Positions 11,160-18,663 of a stretch of DNA of 64,000 nt are shown here, in pieces (the stretch's first letter is position 1; every line of letters starts with the position of its first letter). Under the pieces are notes generated by a model. It was not told the origin of the DNA. It did not search any database and saw only the letters and a program-made list of their open reading frames with translations. Position numbers and translations under genes: made by a program. The stretch comes from Chitinolyticbacter albus (lineage in GTDB: Bacteria > Pseudomonadota > Gammaproteobacteria > Burkholderiales > Chitinibacteraceae): assembly GCF_024437655.1 (NCBI RefSeq), contig NZ_JANBVF010000006.1, forward strand, positions 1-64,000. Reading direction: 5' to 3'.

Positions 11160-11351
11160 TCATTTGTCGCCGGATTCCACCCAGCCCTCGCGCAAGGCGC
11201 GGCTGGCTTCGCGCAGGATGGCCAGTTGCTTGCGGTAGTTACGGCAACCGCTGCGCAGCGGCAGGTGGGTGGCCAAGGCAAGCTGCTCCGGCATCGAGAG
11301 CGGCCGGTCCTGCGCGTCGGACATCAGCCGGGTCGCCTCTCTACACTTCAT
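11160..11351 (-). CDS. Small zf-HC2-type anti-sigma factor with a lost zinc ligand
   Basis: A 63-residue protein resembling the short zinc-containing anti-sigma factors paired with sigma-E in Neisseriales (MseR-like): CREATRLMSDAQDRPLS, then ATHLPLRSGCRNYRKQL. The family has H-x3-C-x2-C; here it reads H29-x3-R33-x2-C36, so the first Cys is replaced by Arg. Its start overlaps the end of the truncated sigma gene by 11 bp. With its partner truncated, it may be decaying. Family call is from motif memory. Confidence 0.72.
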   Translation of the reverse strand: MKCREATRLMSDAQDRPLSMPEQLALATHLPLRSGCRNYRKQLAILREASRALREGWVESGDK

Positions 11352-11616
11352 CGCTCAACTCCCCCGCGCCGTAGCCCTTCTCGGACAGGCAGGTGCGCAA
11401 GCGCAGCCTTGCCCGGTATAGCAGCACGCTGCAGTGGTTGCCGCTGATCGCGAGTTCGCCGCAGATTTCATCGAGCTTCAGATCGAGCAGATCGAGGCAG
11501 GCATGGACAGCTGCCAGAATTGCCGCTGGTGCAGTGCCGTTTCCGGTCGTGGCCAGCTCGTCGGCCATGTGGGGGGAACGCAAGCCCAAGCCGGGCAAGC
11601 TCGTGTACTGGTTCAT
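11341..11616 (-). pseudogene. Remnant of an ECF sigma factor gene (region 4 only)
   Basis: The 91-residue frame contains only a sigma region 4 helix-turn-helix (LDLKLDEICGELAISGNHCSVLLYRARLRLRTCL, shown here only as the span of residues 44-77). Region 2, which binds the -10 element and core polymerase, is absent; a complete ECF factor is about 170-200 residues. The first 35 residues resemble no sigma sequence. It lies 42 bp after the DUF2282 gene and overlaps the anti-sigma start. Best explained by an internal deletion that removed the 5' part of the gene. Confidence 0.7.
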
Positions 11617-11658
11617 GATCGTGTGGTGCGGGGCGGCGGTGGCCGCCCCAACCCGGCC

Positions 11659-11901
11659 TTACATGGCCTGCTTCGAGCCGCCCAGCTTCTCGCAGGTGCC
11701 CGCGGCGACGAATTTCCACTCCATCTTGTCGTTGTCGGCGGCGGCCTGCCCGGCGCATGAGTGACCGTTGGCCTTGCAATCGTTCTGGCCGGCCTTGGCC
11801 ACGCCGAAACACTTTTCACGCTCGGCTGCGAGCGTCGGCACGGCAGTGGTCGAGCCAAGCACGGCAACGAGGGCGGAAGCAGCAAGCAGTGGTTTGTTCA
11901 T
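11659..11901 (-). CDS. DUF2282 protein, bufferin-precursor (BufA1)-like
   Basis: An 80-residue exported peptide: signal peptide residues 1-26 (cleavage after TLAA is likely) and a short mature part with four Cys (31, 42, 49, 70) in the DUF2282 pattern [19 protein letters not shown] and [11 protein letters not shown]2282 proteins include precursors of copper-binding modified peptides, processed by a DUF692 (MNIO) enzyme with a DUF2063 partner. Neither partner gene is in this window: a truncated sigma gene follows directly. Ribosome-binding site GGAG lies before the ATG. Whether the peptide is modified depends on enzymes elsewhere. Confidence 0.85.
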   Translation of the reverse strand: MNKPLLAASALVAVLGSTTAVPTLAAEREKCFGVAKAGQNDCKANGHSCAGQAAADNDKMEWKFVAAGTCEKLGGSKQAM

Positions 11902-12434
11902 AACTATTCTCCAGTTGGGGATGAAGCAGCTCGCCTCACGCAGTTTCAGTCCCCACGGCCGGCGCATCATTGACAGCCTGTGGCGGTTTTTTTGCGTCCG
12001 CCCACAGCCTAGCAGCCGCCACCGACAACATGGCCGATGGCTGGAGCGCGACGCCGCGGCGGAGGCTGGCTTGTCGAGCTGGCCGGCAGGCTGGAGCAGC
12101 GAGCAGCACTGCTGTCGGCCATCGTCCTGGCATAGTGCCTGCATTACTACTGCACCATCCATCTGCGGCCCCTGGCCAGGCAAATCGCGGCGCCAAACCG
12201 GTGCCTAGCACGCCGGTATGCGTGGCCACCGGCTTGGTGGGCTGGCCAACGCTGCGGGCAAGCATAATTGCGCCAGCCAGCCTATGAGCTGATGCAATGC
12301 CATGCGCAACACTCAATGTGAAAATGCGAAGATGAGCGACAAACAATGCAGCCATCGATGCGCGCCGATGTCATCGGCGCCGGCTTGATGCCAGGGCTAT
12401 CGAGCGCTGGACCGCAACCTTGGGAGGTCAAATC
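11902..12434. other. Intergenic region between the DUF2282 gene and a small exported-protein gene
   Basis: No credible gene found. It must hold the divergent promoters of its two neighbours, but I cannot place them with confidence. A perfect hairpin GCGCCGAT-GTC-ATCGGCGC lies at 12362-12380, 42 bp before the GGGAGG site of the rightward gene. Confidence 0.5.
12362..12380. promoter_or_regulatory. Perfect 8-bp inverted repeat upstream of the 12435 gene
   Basis: GCGCCGAT-GTC-ATCGGCGC. The position between possible promoter and ribosome-binding site allows either an operator or a 5' mRNA hairpin. Confidence 0.35.
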
Positions 12435-12875
12435 ATGAAGAAAATCGCCGTCATGCTGCTGCTGTCGCTCTCCGACATGGCCTTTGCGCAATCCTATGCG
12501 TGCGAGCGTTTTATCAAGAAAGGCGTTGAGGAAACAACGAAAATCAATCGGCACATCGCCAAGTCCAACCAGTCGCTCGATGAAGGCAAGGCGCTGATCG
12601 GTCACAACGCAGACATCAAGACGCTCTGCCAAAAGGGCGTCGAAACCCGTATGAATTTTGTGATCACCGCAATCCAGGTTCACAAGAATATAGATACATG
12701 GCGTTCCGGTTATATCTTGTGCGATGACTCCGACGACGACGAAGCCAAGGAGAGCAAAGAGACGGCAGAGGCGCTGTTCAAGTCATACCTGGATTATGTC
12801 AGGAGATTCGACAAAGACCTGGGCACCGAATGTAAATCCGCTCCCCTGGCGCCCATCCTGGAAAGCCTGGACTAA
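12435..12875 (+). CDS. Small exported four-cysteine protein, unknown function
   Basis: 146 residues with a clear signal peptide (MKKIAVMLLLSLSDMAFA, cleavage before QS). The mature part is largely helical and charged with four Cys (in YACERF, TLCQKG, YILCDD, GTECKS), consistent with two periplasmic disulfides, and an acidic DDSDDDEAKE patch. ATG at 12435 has GGGAGG 7 nt upstream. I do not recognise the family. Neighbours give no functional hint. Confidence 0.68.
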   Translation: MKKIAVMLLLSLSDMAFAQSYACERFIKKGVEETTKINRHIAKSNQSLDEGKALIGHNADIKTLCQKGVETRMNFVITAIQVHKNIDTWRSGYILCDDSDDDEAKESKETAEALFKSYLDYVRRFDKDLGTECKSAPLAPILESLD

Positions 12876-12985
12876 GCCCACCGTTCTGGCGGCATCACGC
12901 CCGCTTGCCGCCTTTTGCGACCGAAGGGCACTAGCTTGAACGCCTTGAGGGGCGGGCACCGCTGCGTCGGGTCTTGCCAGCCGCT

Positions 12986-13002
12986 CCAGGCACGATGCCT
13001 GG
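12986..13002. terminator. Short hairpin downstream of the 12435 gene
   Basis: CCAGGC-ACGAT-GCCTGG, 110 bp after the stop; no T run. Weak evidence for termination. Confidence 0.3.
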
Positions 13003-13061
13003 CGACTAACCCGCATGCCAGGCGCAGCCCCCGCGCCTGCAAATTCATACGGGGCCTGTAA

Positions 13062-13067
13062 TACAAT
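13062..13067 (+). promoter_or_regulatory. -10 hexamer upstream of the 13092 gene
   Basis: TACAAT, 5 of 6 consensus bases, 24 bp before the ATG; the -35 is not clear. Confidence 0.4.
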
Positions 13068-13091
13068 CCCGTTTTTTTGCTCACCGCTCCA

Positions 13092-14084
13092 ATGACACGC
13101 GCCACGCCACCGCTCGAACCGACGCCGAGCTCCGCCCCCGCGACGGCCCTGCCTCCCGCACAGCCAGCATGCTGGAAACGCCTGCTCAAGTGGTTTCTGC
13201 TCGGTGCCGGCATCCTGTTCGTGCTGCTGCTGATTTTGGTGCTGGTAATGTACTGGCGCACGCCAGATCGCAATACGCGCGACACCATCAGCCAGGTGAT
13301 GACCGCCGAATTCGGCCCGTATTCCGAGGAGCTCGAAGGCTGGACGCAGGTCGACGACCAGGCGCGCAGCTACGTCATGAACGTGCAGACTCAGCAGCAG
13401 GTAACCATCAACGGCAAGCGCAAGCTGATGCTGGGCATCCTCGGCTACGCGCGCGGTGACACCGGTCAGGAAGGCCGGCTGCAGTACCGCTTCCTGGTGG
13501 TCGATCTCGAAGGCAAGCAGCAAGTTGCGCCGCAATACTTTGGCATGACCAGCCATCTCGACCGCGGTTTCCCCATCGAAGTTGAGCTGACCGAGATCGA
13601 ACCGGGCAAGGACATCCACGGCTGGCAACTGCAATACCAGGTCGATGCCGAGGGCGAGATCAGCGTGGACCGCGAAATCTATCTGATCGACTTCGCCAAA
13701 TCCGAAGTGGTGGCCTCCGGCACGCTGCCAGTGCGTTACGACACCACCAGCATCTGCGGCCAGCCCCCCACGCCGGTCGCGGACGATGCGTCGAGCGAGG
13801 CGGCCAGCGCGACCTCGGCGTCGAGCGCCTCGTCCGTCGTGTCCGACGCGAGCGCTGAGAATGAAAGCGAGCCCTATGAGGTTCCGTGCTGGAACCGGAC
13901 TGCCCGCTACGAACCAACCGCCGATCGCGGCGCGGTGATCTCTCCCTGGCGCGTCACGGCGACCAGCCGGAACGGCGAGCACGAGGAGGTGATCGTCGGC
14001 GCCGTGGTGTTCGATCCGCGCACGCTCAAGCTCAAGCTGTCGCCCAAGGTGCAATTCCTGTTCGAAGAACCGCTGAACGAGTAG
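13092..14084 (+). CDS. Membrane-anchored protein of unknown function
   Basis: 330 residues. A Pro/Ala-rich cytoplasmic head is followed by one strong membrane helix at about residues 36-55 (LLGAGILFVLLLILVLVMY), then a large domain that should be periplasmic. The domain contains a Ser/Ala-rich acidic segment around residues 230-262 and two Cys (SICGQ, VPCWN) that could pair. I recognise no family. The ATG at 13092 has no strong ribosome-binding site; a TTG at 13077 in frame is an alternative. It precedes the J-domain protease gene by 178 bp on the same strand. Confidence 0.62.
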   Translation: MTRATPPLEPTPSSAPATALPPAQPACWKRLLKWFLLGAGILFVLLLILVLVMYWRTPDRNTRDTISQVMTAEFGPYSEELEGWTQVDDQARSYVMNVQTQQQVTINGKRKLMLGILGYARGDTGQEGRLQYRFLVVDLEGKQQVAPQYFGMTSHLDRGFPIEVELTEIEPGKDIHGWQLQYQVDAEGEISVDREIYLIDFAKSEVVASGTLPVRYDTTSICGQPPTPVADDASSEAASATSASSASSVVSDASAENESEPYEVPCWNRTARYEPTADRGAVISPWRVTATSRNGEHEEVIVGAVVFDPRTLKLKLSPKVQFLFEEPLNE

Positions 14085-14262
14085 CCGTGCCGGTGCGATC
14101 CTGGTCGATGCAAACCGCTTTCCCGACCAGCTGGCGCGTTTGGCGCTGAGCCGAGTGTGGCGCCGCCACGACGCTGGCACCCAATTCGGCGGGCGATGGT
14201 TCCCTTGGCCGGTGCGATGCCGTCATCATCTGCCCAGCTTGTCCGGCTAGGAGGCACGGCGC

Positions 14263-15597
14263 ATGAAAAAGACCCTATATGATCTGCTGGGAGTACCGGC
14301 GAGCGCGACGCAGGCTGACATCGAGGCGCAATATCGCCGCCGGCTGGACGAATTGGCGCAGCAGCCGGCTCATCCCGATGCGGAAAACCAGCGCAAGTTC
14401 ATCCGTCATGCGTTCGATACGCTAGGCAATCCCGAGCTGCGTGCCCGCTACGATCAACGCCTGGCGGCCCCCGCGCCTGCGAGCGTTGCCAGCGCGGCGC
14501 ATGCCGATATGCCCGATGAAGCGCCCGATCGGCGCGGCCTTTGGCTGCTCACGGGCTGCGTGCTGGTGTTGCTGGCCTGGTGGGGCTGGAATCGTGGCTC
14601 GGCCAAGGCGGAACCCGAGCCAGCCGTGCCGGCGGCGCCATCAGCCAAGACCGTGGCGTCGGCAGCGGCGAAGCCGGTATTGTCGAGCAGCGCACTGTTC
14701 GATGCCGCCAGCCCCAGCATCGTCGTCGTGATCGGTCGTGATGGCGATGAACAGCGCGGCAGCCTGGGAAGCGGGGTCGTCATCCAGCCTGGCGAAGTCG
14801 TCACCAATTGCCACGTGGTGATGCTGACGCCGGATGTGAAAGTCATTTACCAGGGCAAGGAATATGCGGCGCGTGTCCGCTATCAGGACCAGGGCCACGA
14901 TCTATGCCAGTTGTCGGTAACGGGGCTCGACGCGCCCGCGGTGTCCCTAGGCGGTTCCTTGCGGGTAGGCAGCAAGGTCTTTGCCCTGGGTTCGCCACAG
15001 GGGCTGGAATTGTCCTTGAGCGAGGGGCTGGTGTCTTCGCTACGCGACTTCGATGGCGCGAAGCTGATCCAGACCACCGCGGCGATTTCTCCCGGCTCCA
15101 GTGGCGGCGGCCTGTTCGACGAGCGTGGCAACCTGGTTGGCATCACCACTTTCCAATCGCGGACCGGACAGAACCTCAACTTTGCCGTGCCTGCACAGTG
15201 GATCGCGCTGCTGCCCGAGCGCAATGGCAACCGCGACAGCCTCTTGCCCAGCCGCGATGCGCAGCCACCCGGCAGTGAGGCGCCCGCCCCGCGCCAGATC
15301 GAGGCGAACCCGGATCTGTATGGCTATTGGGACTGCACCACCACGGTCGGCAACGGCCGCCGCTATGGCTACGAATTCAGCCCGGGCGGCATGTTGGAGT
15401 TTTCCTTGGGCGAGGGTTCGGGCCAGCGCAGCCGATTCAACGGCAGCTATCGCTGGGTGAGCAGCGATACGCTGTTGCTGTCGGTGCCGCAGTTCGATCC
15501 CCCCGAGCTGACGCTGCAGATCAAGGCGCTCAACAGCGAGCAACTGGTACTGCAACTACCGGGTGCCGAGCGCCACACGCACTCCTGCAACCGCTAG
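14263..15597 (+). CDS. J-domain / transmembrane / trypsin-like serine protease hybrid
   Basis: 444 residues with an unusual order. Residues 1-67 are a J-domain-like region (LYDLLGVPASATQADIEAQY, with H37-P38-D39). Residues 92-109 are a membrane helix. Residues 140-315 form an HtrA-like protease with His184 (TNCHVV), Asp213 (GHDLCQL) and Ser280 (SPGSSGGG). The C-terminal 100 residues are a beta-rich domain (YGYWDCTTT, GSYRWVSSD). No PDZ domain is visible. Predicted topology: J domain in the cytosol, protease in the periplasm. ATG has a strong GGAGG site. Function unknown; the J domain might recruit DnaK at the membrane. Confidence 0.85.
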   Translation: MKKTLYDLLGVPASATQADIEAQYRRRLDELAQQPAHPDAENQRKFIRHAFDTLGNPELRARYDQRLAAPAPASVASAAHADMPDEAPDRRGLWLLTGCVLVLLAWWGWNRGSAKAEPEPAVPAAPSAKTVASAAAKPVLSSSALFDAASPSIVVVIGRDGDEQRGSLGSGVVIQPGEVVTNCHVVMLTPDVKVIYQGKEYAARVRYQDQGHDLCQLSVTGLDAPAVSLGGSLRVGSKVFALGSPQGLELSLSEGLVSSLRDFDGAKLIQTTAAISPGSSGGGLFDERGNLVGITTFQSRTGQNLNFAVPAQWIALLPERNGNRDSLLPSRDAQPPGSEAPAPRQIEANPDLYGYWDCTTTVGNGRRYGYEFSPGGMLEFSLGEGSGQRSRFNGSYRWVSSDTLLLSVPQFDPPELTLQIKALNSEQLVLQLPGAERHTHSCNR

Positions 15598-15676
15598 GTG
15601 CGCAGCCAGCCGCACGGACGATAGCCTGCACCGAGCGGCGTCCTGCATCTGCTTCAGCAATAGGGGGAGGTCTGCG

Positions 15677-16588
15677 TCAAGCGACGGTAGCCGGGCGCAG
15701 CACGCTGCGCGGGCGGCTCGCCCACAGCGCGGCACCGACGATGAACATGCCACCCAGCCAAGCGCTGCTGGCCAGCCGCTCGCCCAGCCAGTACGCCGCG
15801 AATATCGCGCCGAACACCGGCTCGCTACCCATCAGCAGCGATACCCGGCTGGGGCTGCCGGTATGGCGTATGCCGTAGTTCTGCGCGAAGAAGGCAAAGA
15901 TGGTGCAGAACAGCACGAGATAGATGGTGGCGCCCCAGAACGCAGGTGCATGCGGCAGCGCCGGCAGCCCGTGCGGCAGCATGAAGGTCGCGACGATCAG
16001 CGAGCCGCTGCCGACCACGCCCGACTGGATGGCGGTCAGCGTCAACGTGGACATGCTCTTGCCTGCCGTCAGCCGCTGCGTGGCGCTGACCATCAGCGCG
16101 CGTAACAGCGCCGCCGCCAGCATCAGCGCGTCGCCCATCGAGAAGCTCGACAATCCGACCGACGAAGTGAGCAGCCAGGCACCGAGCAGCGAGATCCCGG
16201 CGGCGACGAAGGCCTGACCATCGGGCCGGCGCTGCAGCAGCAGCCATTCGACGAAGGGCGTCATCACCACGGTCAGGCTGATCAGAAAGGCGGCATTGCT
16301 GGCCGTGGTCAGCGCAACGCCGAAAGTCTCGCACAGGAAGATGCACAGCAGGATCAAGCCCAAGGGCAGGCCGGCCTTCAAGGCCTGCTGCCCGCGCTGG
16401 GTAGCGAGTTCGCGCAGCGTGGGCAGCAGCAGCACGAAGGTCAGGCAAAAGCGCACGGCCAGAAAGCCGAGCACCGGGTAATAGGCCAGCGCGGATTTGG
16501 CGACGCCGTAGCTGGTACCCCAGACGACGGCGACCAGTAATAGCATGAGATCAGCAATCCAGAGCGCTGGTGTAGGGTGGCGGGACAT
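15677..16588 (-). CDS. EamA/DMT-family metabolite exporter
   Basis: 303 residues with ten hydrophobic helices and two EamA repeats (VAVVWGTSYGVAKSAL at the start, LLMGSEPVFGAIFAAYWLGE in the second repeat). Members export amino acids and related small metabolites. ATG at 16588 follows CTGGAG; an upstream ATG at 16621 would overlap the preceding gene. It is the last of three co-directional genes, 13 bp after the oxygenase gene, so it probably exports that pathway's product. Confidence 0.9.
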   Translation of the reverse strand: MSRHPTPALWIADLMLLLVAVVWGTSYGVAKSALAYYPVLGFLAVRFCLTFVLLLPTLRELATQRGQQALKAGLPLGLILLCIFLCETFGVALTTASNAAFLISLTVVMTPFVEWLLLQRRPDGQAFVAAGISLLGAWLLTSSVGLSSFSMGDALMLAAALLRALMVSATQRLTAGKSMSTLTLTAIQSGVVGSGSLIVATFMLPHGLPALPHAPAFWGATIYLVLFCTIFAFFAQNYGIRHTGSPSRVSLLMGSEPVFGAIFAAYWLGERLASSAWLGGMFIVGAALWASRPRSVLRPATVA

Positions 16589-16601
16589 GGAAACTCCAGG
16601 T

Positions 16602-17342
16602 TCAGGGACGACTGTAGGCAATGACCAGTACGTCGCGATAAGCCGCGCAATCGGGCGCGGCGGCGGTGATGGGACTGACCGAATGCATGGTGGTCACGTC
16701 GTTGGCAACGACCATGTCGAGCGGTTCGGAAAGCGTGAGCGCGTGCAGCAGGTTGCCGCCGGCATCGGTGATCCGGGTCTCGCCGCCCTCGACGTTGCGG
16801 CGTTCAATCATCAGCGTGACGATGAAGTCGACGCCGTCACGATGCAGCCCCTCCGGCGTGGGCTGGCCCACGGCGGAGCCGTCGGCGCGGATGCGATACG
16901 GGTGCAGGCGGATCAGCCATGGCCCGTTGTTCGCCTCGACGGCATCGAATACCCGGCCCAGCGAGCGCAGCAGGCCGCGCAGAAACCGGTTGTGGACGAA
17001 GCTGGGCTCCAATGGATCGAAATGCCGGGCGACGCCACCATTGAGCGTGTTGATATAGCGTGGCTGCTCGTAGGGACCGTGCGGCTGCAGCACCAGCTCG
17101 CCATGGGCACCCAACAGAAAAGCGCCGTAGCGGCGATAGCGGTAGCGGCCGCCGTCGCCCATATAGCGATCGAGCGTAAGCCGCTCCCAGCATTCGATGA
17201 ACTCCCGCCAGACCGCGGGCTCGAGGTTGCACGCCGCCTGCATCGACAAGCCGGAGACGAAGTCATATTGCTTGTTGCGTAGCGCGGCGACGAGGCCGGC
17301 GCTCATGGAATCGACCAGCGCAGTGGGCAATGCGGCATTCAT
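16602..17342 (-). CDS. 2-oxoglutarate/Fe(II)-dependent oxygenase, 2OG-Fe_Oxy_2 type
   Basis: 246 residues. The iron-binding facial triad can be read as H167-x-D169 (GLHRDGVDF) and H220 (TTMHSVSPI), with Arg236 (YRDVLVIAYSR) placed to hold 2-oxoglutarate. This family includes free amino acid hydroxylases such as isoleucine dioxygenases. The ATG overlaps the stop of the upstream ArgG-like gene (ATGA), so both are translationally coupled. The longer frame to 17468 lies inside that gene and is not supported. Substrate unknown; a free amino acid or a derivative made by the ArgG-like enzyme is the natural guess. Confidence 0.88.
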   Translation of the reverse strand: MNAALPTALVDSMSAGLVAALRNKQYDFVSGLSMQAACNLEPAVWREFIECWERLTLDRYMGDGGRYRYRRYGAFLLGAHGELVLQPHGPYEQPRYINTLNGGVARHFDPLEPSFVHNRFLRGLLRSLGRVFDAVEANNGPWLIRLHPYRIRADGSAVGQPTPEGLHRDGVDFIVTLMIERRNVEGGETRITDAGGNLLHALTLSEPLDMVVANDVTTMHSVSPITAAAPDCAAYRDVLVIAYSRP

Positions 17343-18553
17343 CGCACTTTCTCCAGATCGGCATGCATCAAATCGGCCAGGCCGCGGCTGGCGCCCAAGC
17401 GCGCGGCCCGTTTTTCCCAGCCATCCCGGTCGACCAGATAGCGCGGCGAGCTGGCGCGGATCGCGCATACGTCGGCGGCACCCGCGCGCAGCCGGTAGCC
17501 GACGGTGCCGCTCACTGTTCGCGTCGTCGCATGGATAAACGCATCGGCCGCCGCGCGCAGCCCGCCGAACCAGCGCCCTTCCAGCGCCTCACGCACCCAC
17601 AGCTGCTCCATCGCCTGCTTTTCGCGCAATGTCTCGGCATCCAGCGTCGCCATTTCCAGATGGCGATAGGCGTCCATCAGCAAGGTCGCCGCCGGGGCCT
17701 CGCGCACTTCCAGCACCTTCTCGCCGCTAGGCAGATGCTCGAGCCCGCTGTAGCGGCCTATGCCAAAAGCCCCGGCACGCTCGTTCACGGCGGAGATCAG
17801 GTCGGTGAGCGGCAACGCGAAATCGTCGACCGCCACCGGCCGGCCGGCGGCGAAATGCAGCATGATTTCGATATCGGGCAGATCGGTGCGCGGGCGTGTC
17901 CACTCGAACAGCGTTTCCGGCACCCAGAACGCTTCCGGATTGTCGAGCGAGCCCGATTCGAATTCACGGCACCACAAGTTGGCGTCGCCGCTGATGCCGC
18001 GCGCCTGGAATCGCGTCAGCCCTTCGGCGCGCAAGGCCTCTATCTTTTCCTCGCGCGAGATCGCGGTGTATTCGTAGGGCGTGCCGTAGTGGCCGGTGTA
18101 GCCCAGTTGCGCCAGCGCGCCGTTGAGCCGGCGCAGGCTGTTCTGCGACTGGTTGGCGGTATGCACGATGGCGTCGCAACCGAGCTCCAGCGCCAGCTGC
18201 ACCGCGTACTGCGCAATCACCGGCCGCGACAGCGACGAGCTGATCGGGTACATGCCCATGTAGCGGGCCTGGGCACGCACCGCAGGCAGCACGGCCTCTT
18301 CGGCAAAACGCTGACAACCGTCGATCACCCTGAGATTCGCGCCAAAGTGCGCCGTGATCTGTTGCAGATCGGGTATGTTGACGCCATCGCCCAGGTCGAC
18401 CGTCAAGGCAGTCACCTTGCAGCGCTTGCCGGCCAGCGCGTGCAGCACATAGCTGCTATCCAGGCCGCCGCTGAACAGGGTGAGTACATGTTCACAATGC
18501 GCGGCAACCCAGTCGAGGTCCGCCCTGCTGCGTATATTGCCGTGGGTTTGCAT
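17339..18553 (-). CDS. Argininosuccinate synthase-like ATP-dependent ligase
   Basis: 404 residues with the adenylating PP-loop SGGLDS at residues 28-33 and the C-terminal ArgG layout (ISGDANLWCREFESGSLDNP, then PDIEIMLHFAAGRPVAVD and GIGRYSGLEHL). The segment where true ArgG has its GATGKGNDQ substrate motif reads HTANQSQNSLRRLNG instead. It therefore probably joins a different pair of substrates, and is unlikely to serve arginine synthesis. First gene of an operon with an oxygenase and an exporter; a LysR regulator is divergent. Start ATG at 18553; a longer frame would run into lysR. Confidence 0.82.
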   Translation of the reverse strand: MQTHGNIRSRADLDWVAAHCEHVLTLFSGGLDSSYVLHALAGKRCKVTALTVDLGDGVNIPDLQQITAHFGANLRVIDGCQRFAEEAVLPAVRAQARYMGMYPISSSLSRPVIAQYAVQLALELGCDAIVHTANQSQNSLRRLNGALAQLGYTGHYGTPYEYTAISREEKIEALRAEGLTRFQARGISGDANLWCREFESGSLDNPEAFWVPETLFEWTRPRTDLPDIEIMLHFAAGRPVAVDDFALPLTDLISAVNERAGAFGIGRYSGLEHLPSGEKVLEVREAPAATLLMDAYRHLEMATLDAETLREKQAMEQLWVREALEGRWFGGLRAAADAFIHATTRTVSGTVGYRLRAGAADVCAIRASSPRYLVDRDGWEKRAARLGASRGLADLMHADLEKVR

Positions 18554-18604
18554 GGTTACTATCCGGGGTATGGAATTTCGATGAAAGCAAAATGCTAGTC
18601 GTAG

Positions 18605-18634
18605 ATTATGCAATCTGCGGCTTGGTGCGATAAT
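18605..18634. promoter_or_regulatory. Face-to-face overlapping divergent promoters between the ArgG-like operon and lysR
   Basis: Plus strand: TTATGC (18606-18611), 17 bp, GATAAT (18629-18634), towards lysR. Minus strand: TTATCG (18633-18628), 17 bp, CATAAT (18610-18605), towards the operon. Each -10 overlaps the other's -35, and GATTAT/ATAATC arms form a dyad across the pair. Confidence 0.55.
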
Positions 18635-18663
18635 CCAGTGATCAGGAACAATTCTTTTGCGCC

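Noticed and set aside
11659-12183. The DUF2282 frame extended 5' to 12183
   Set aside because: The extension lacks features, and the ATG at 11901 has a ribosome-binding site and begins a clear signal peptide.
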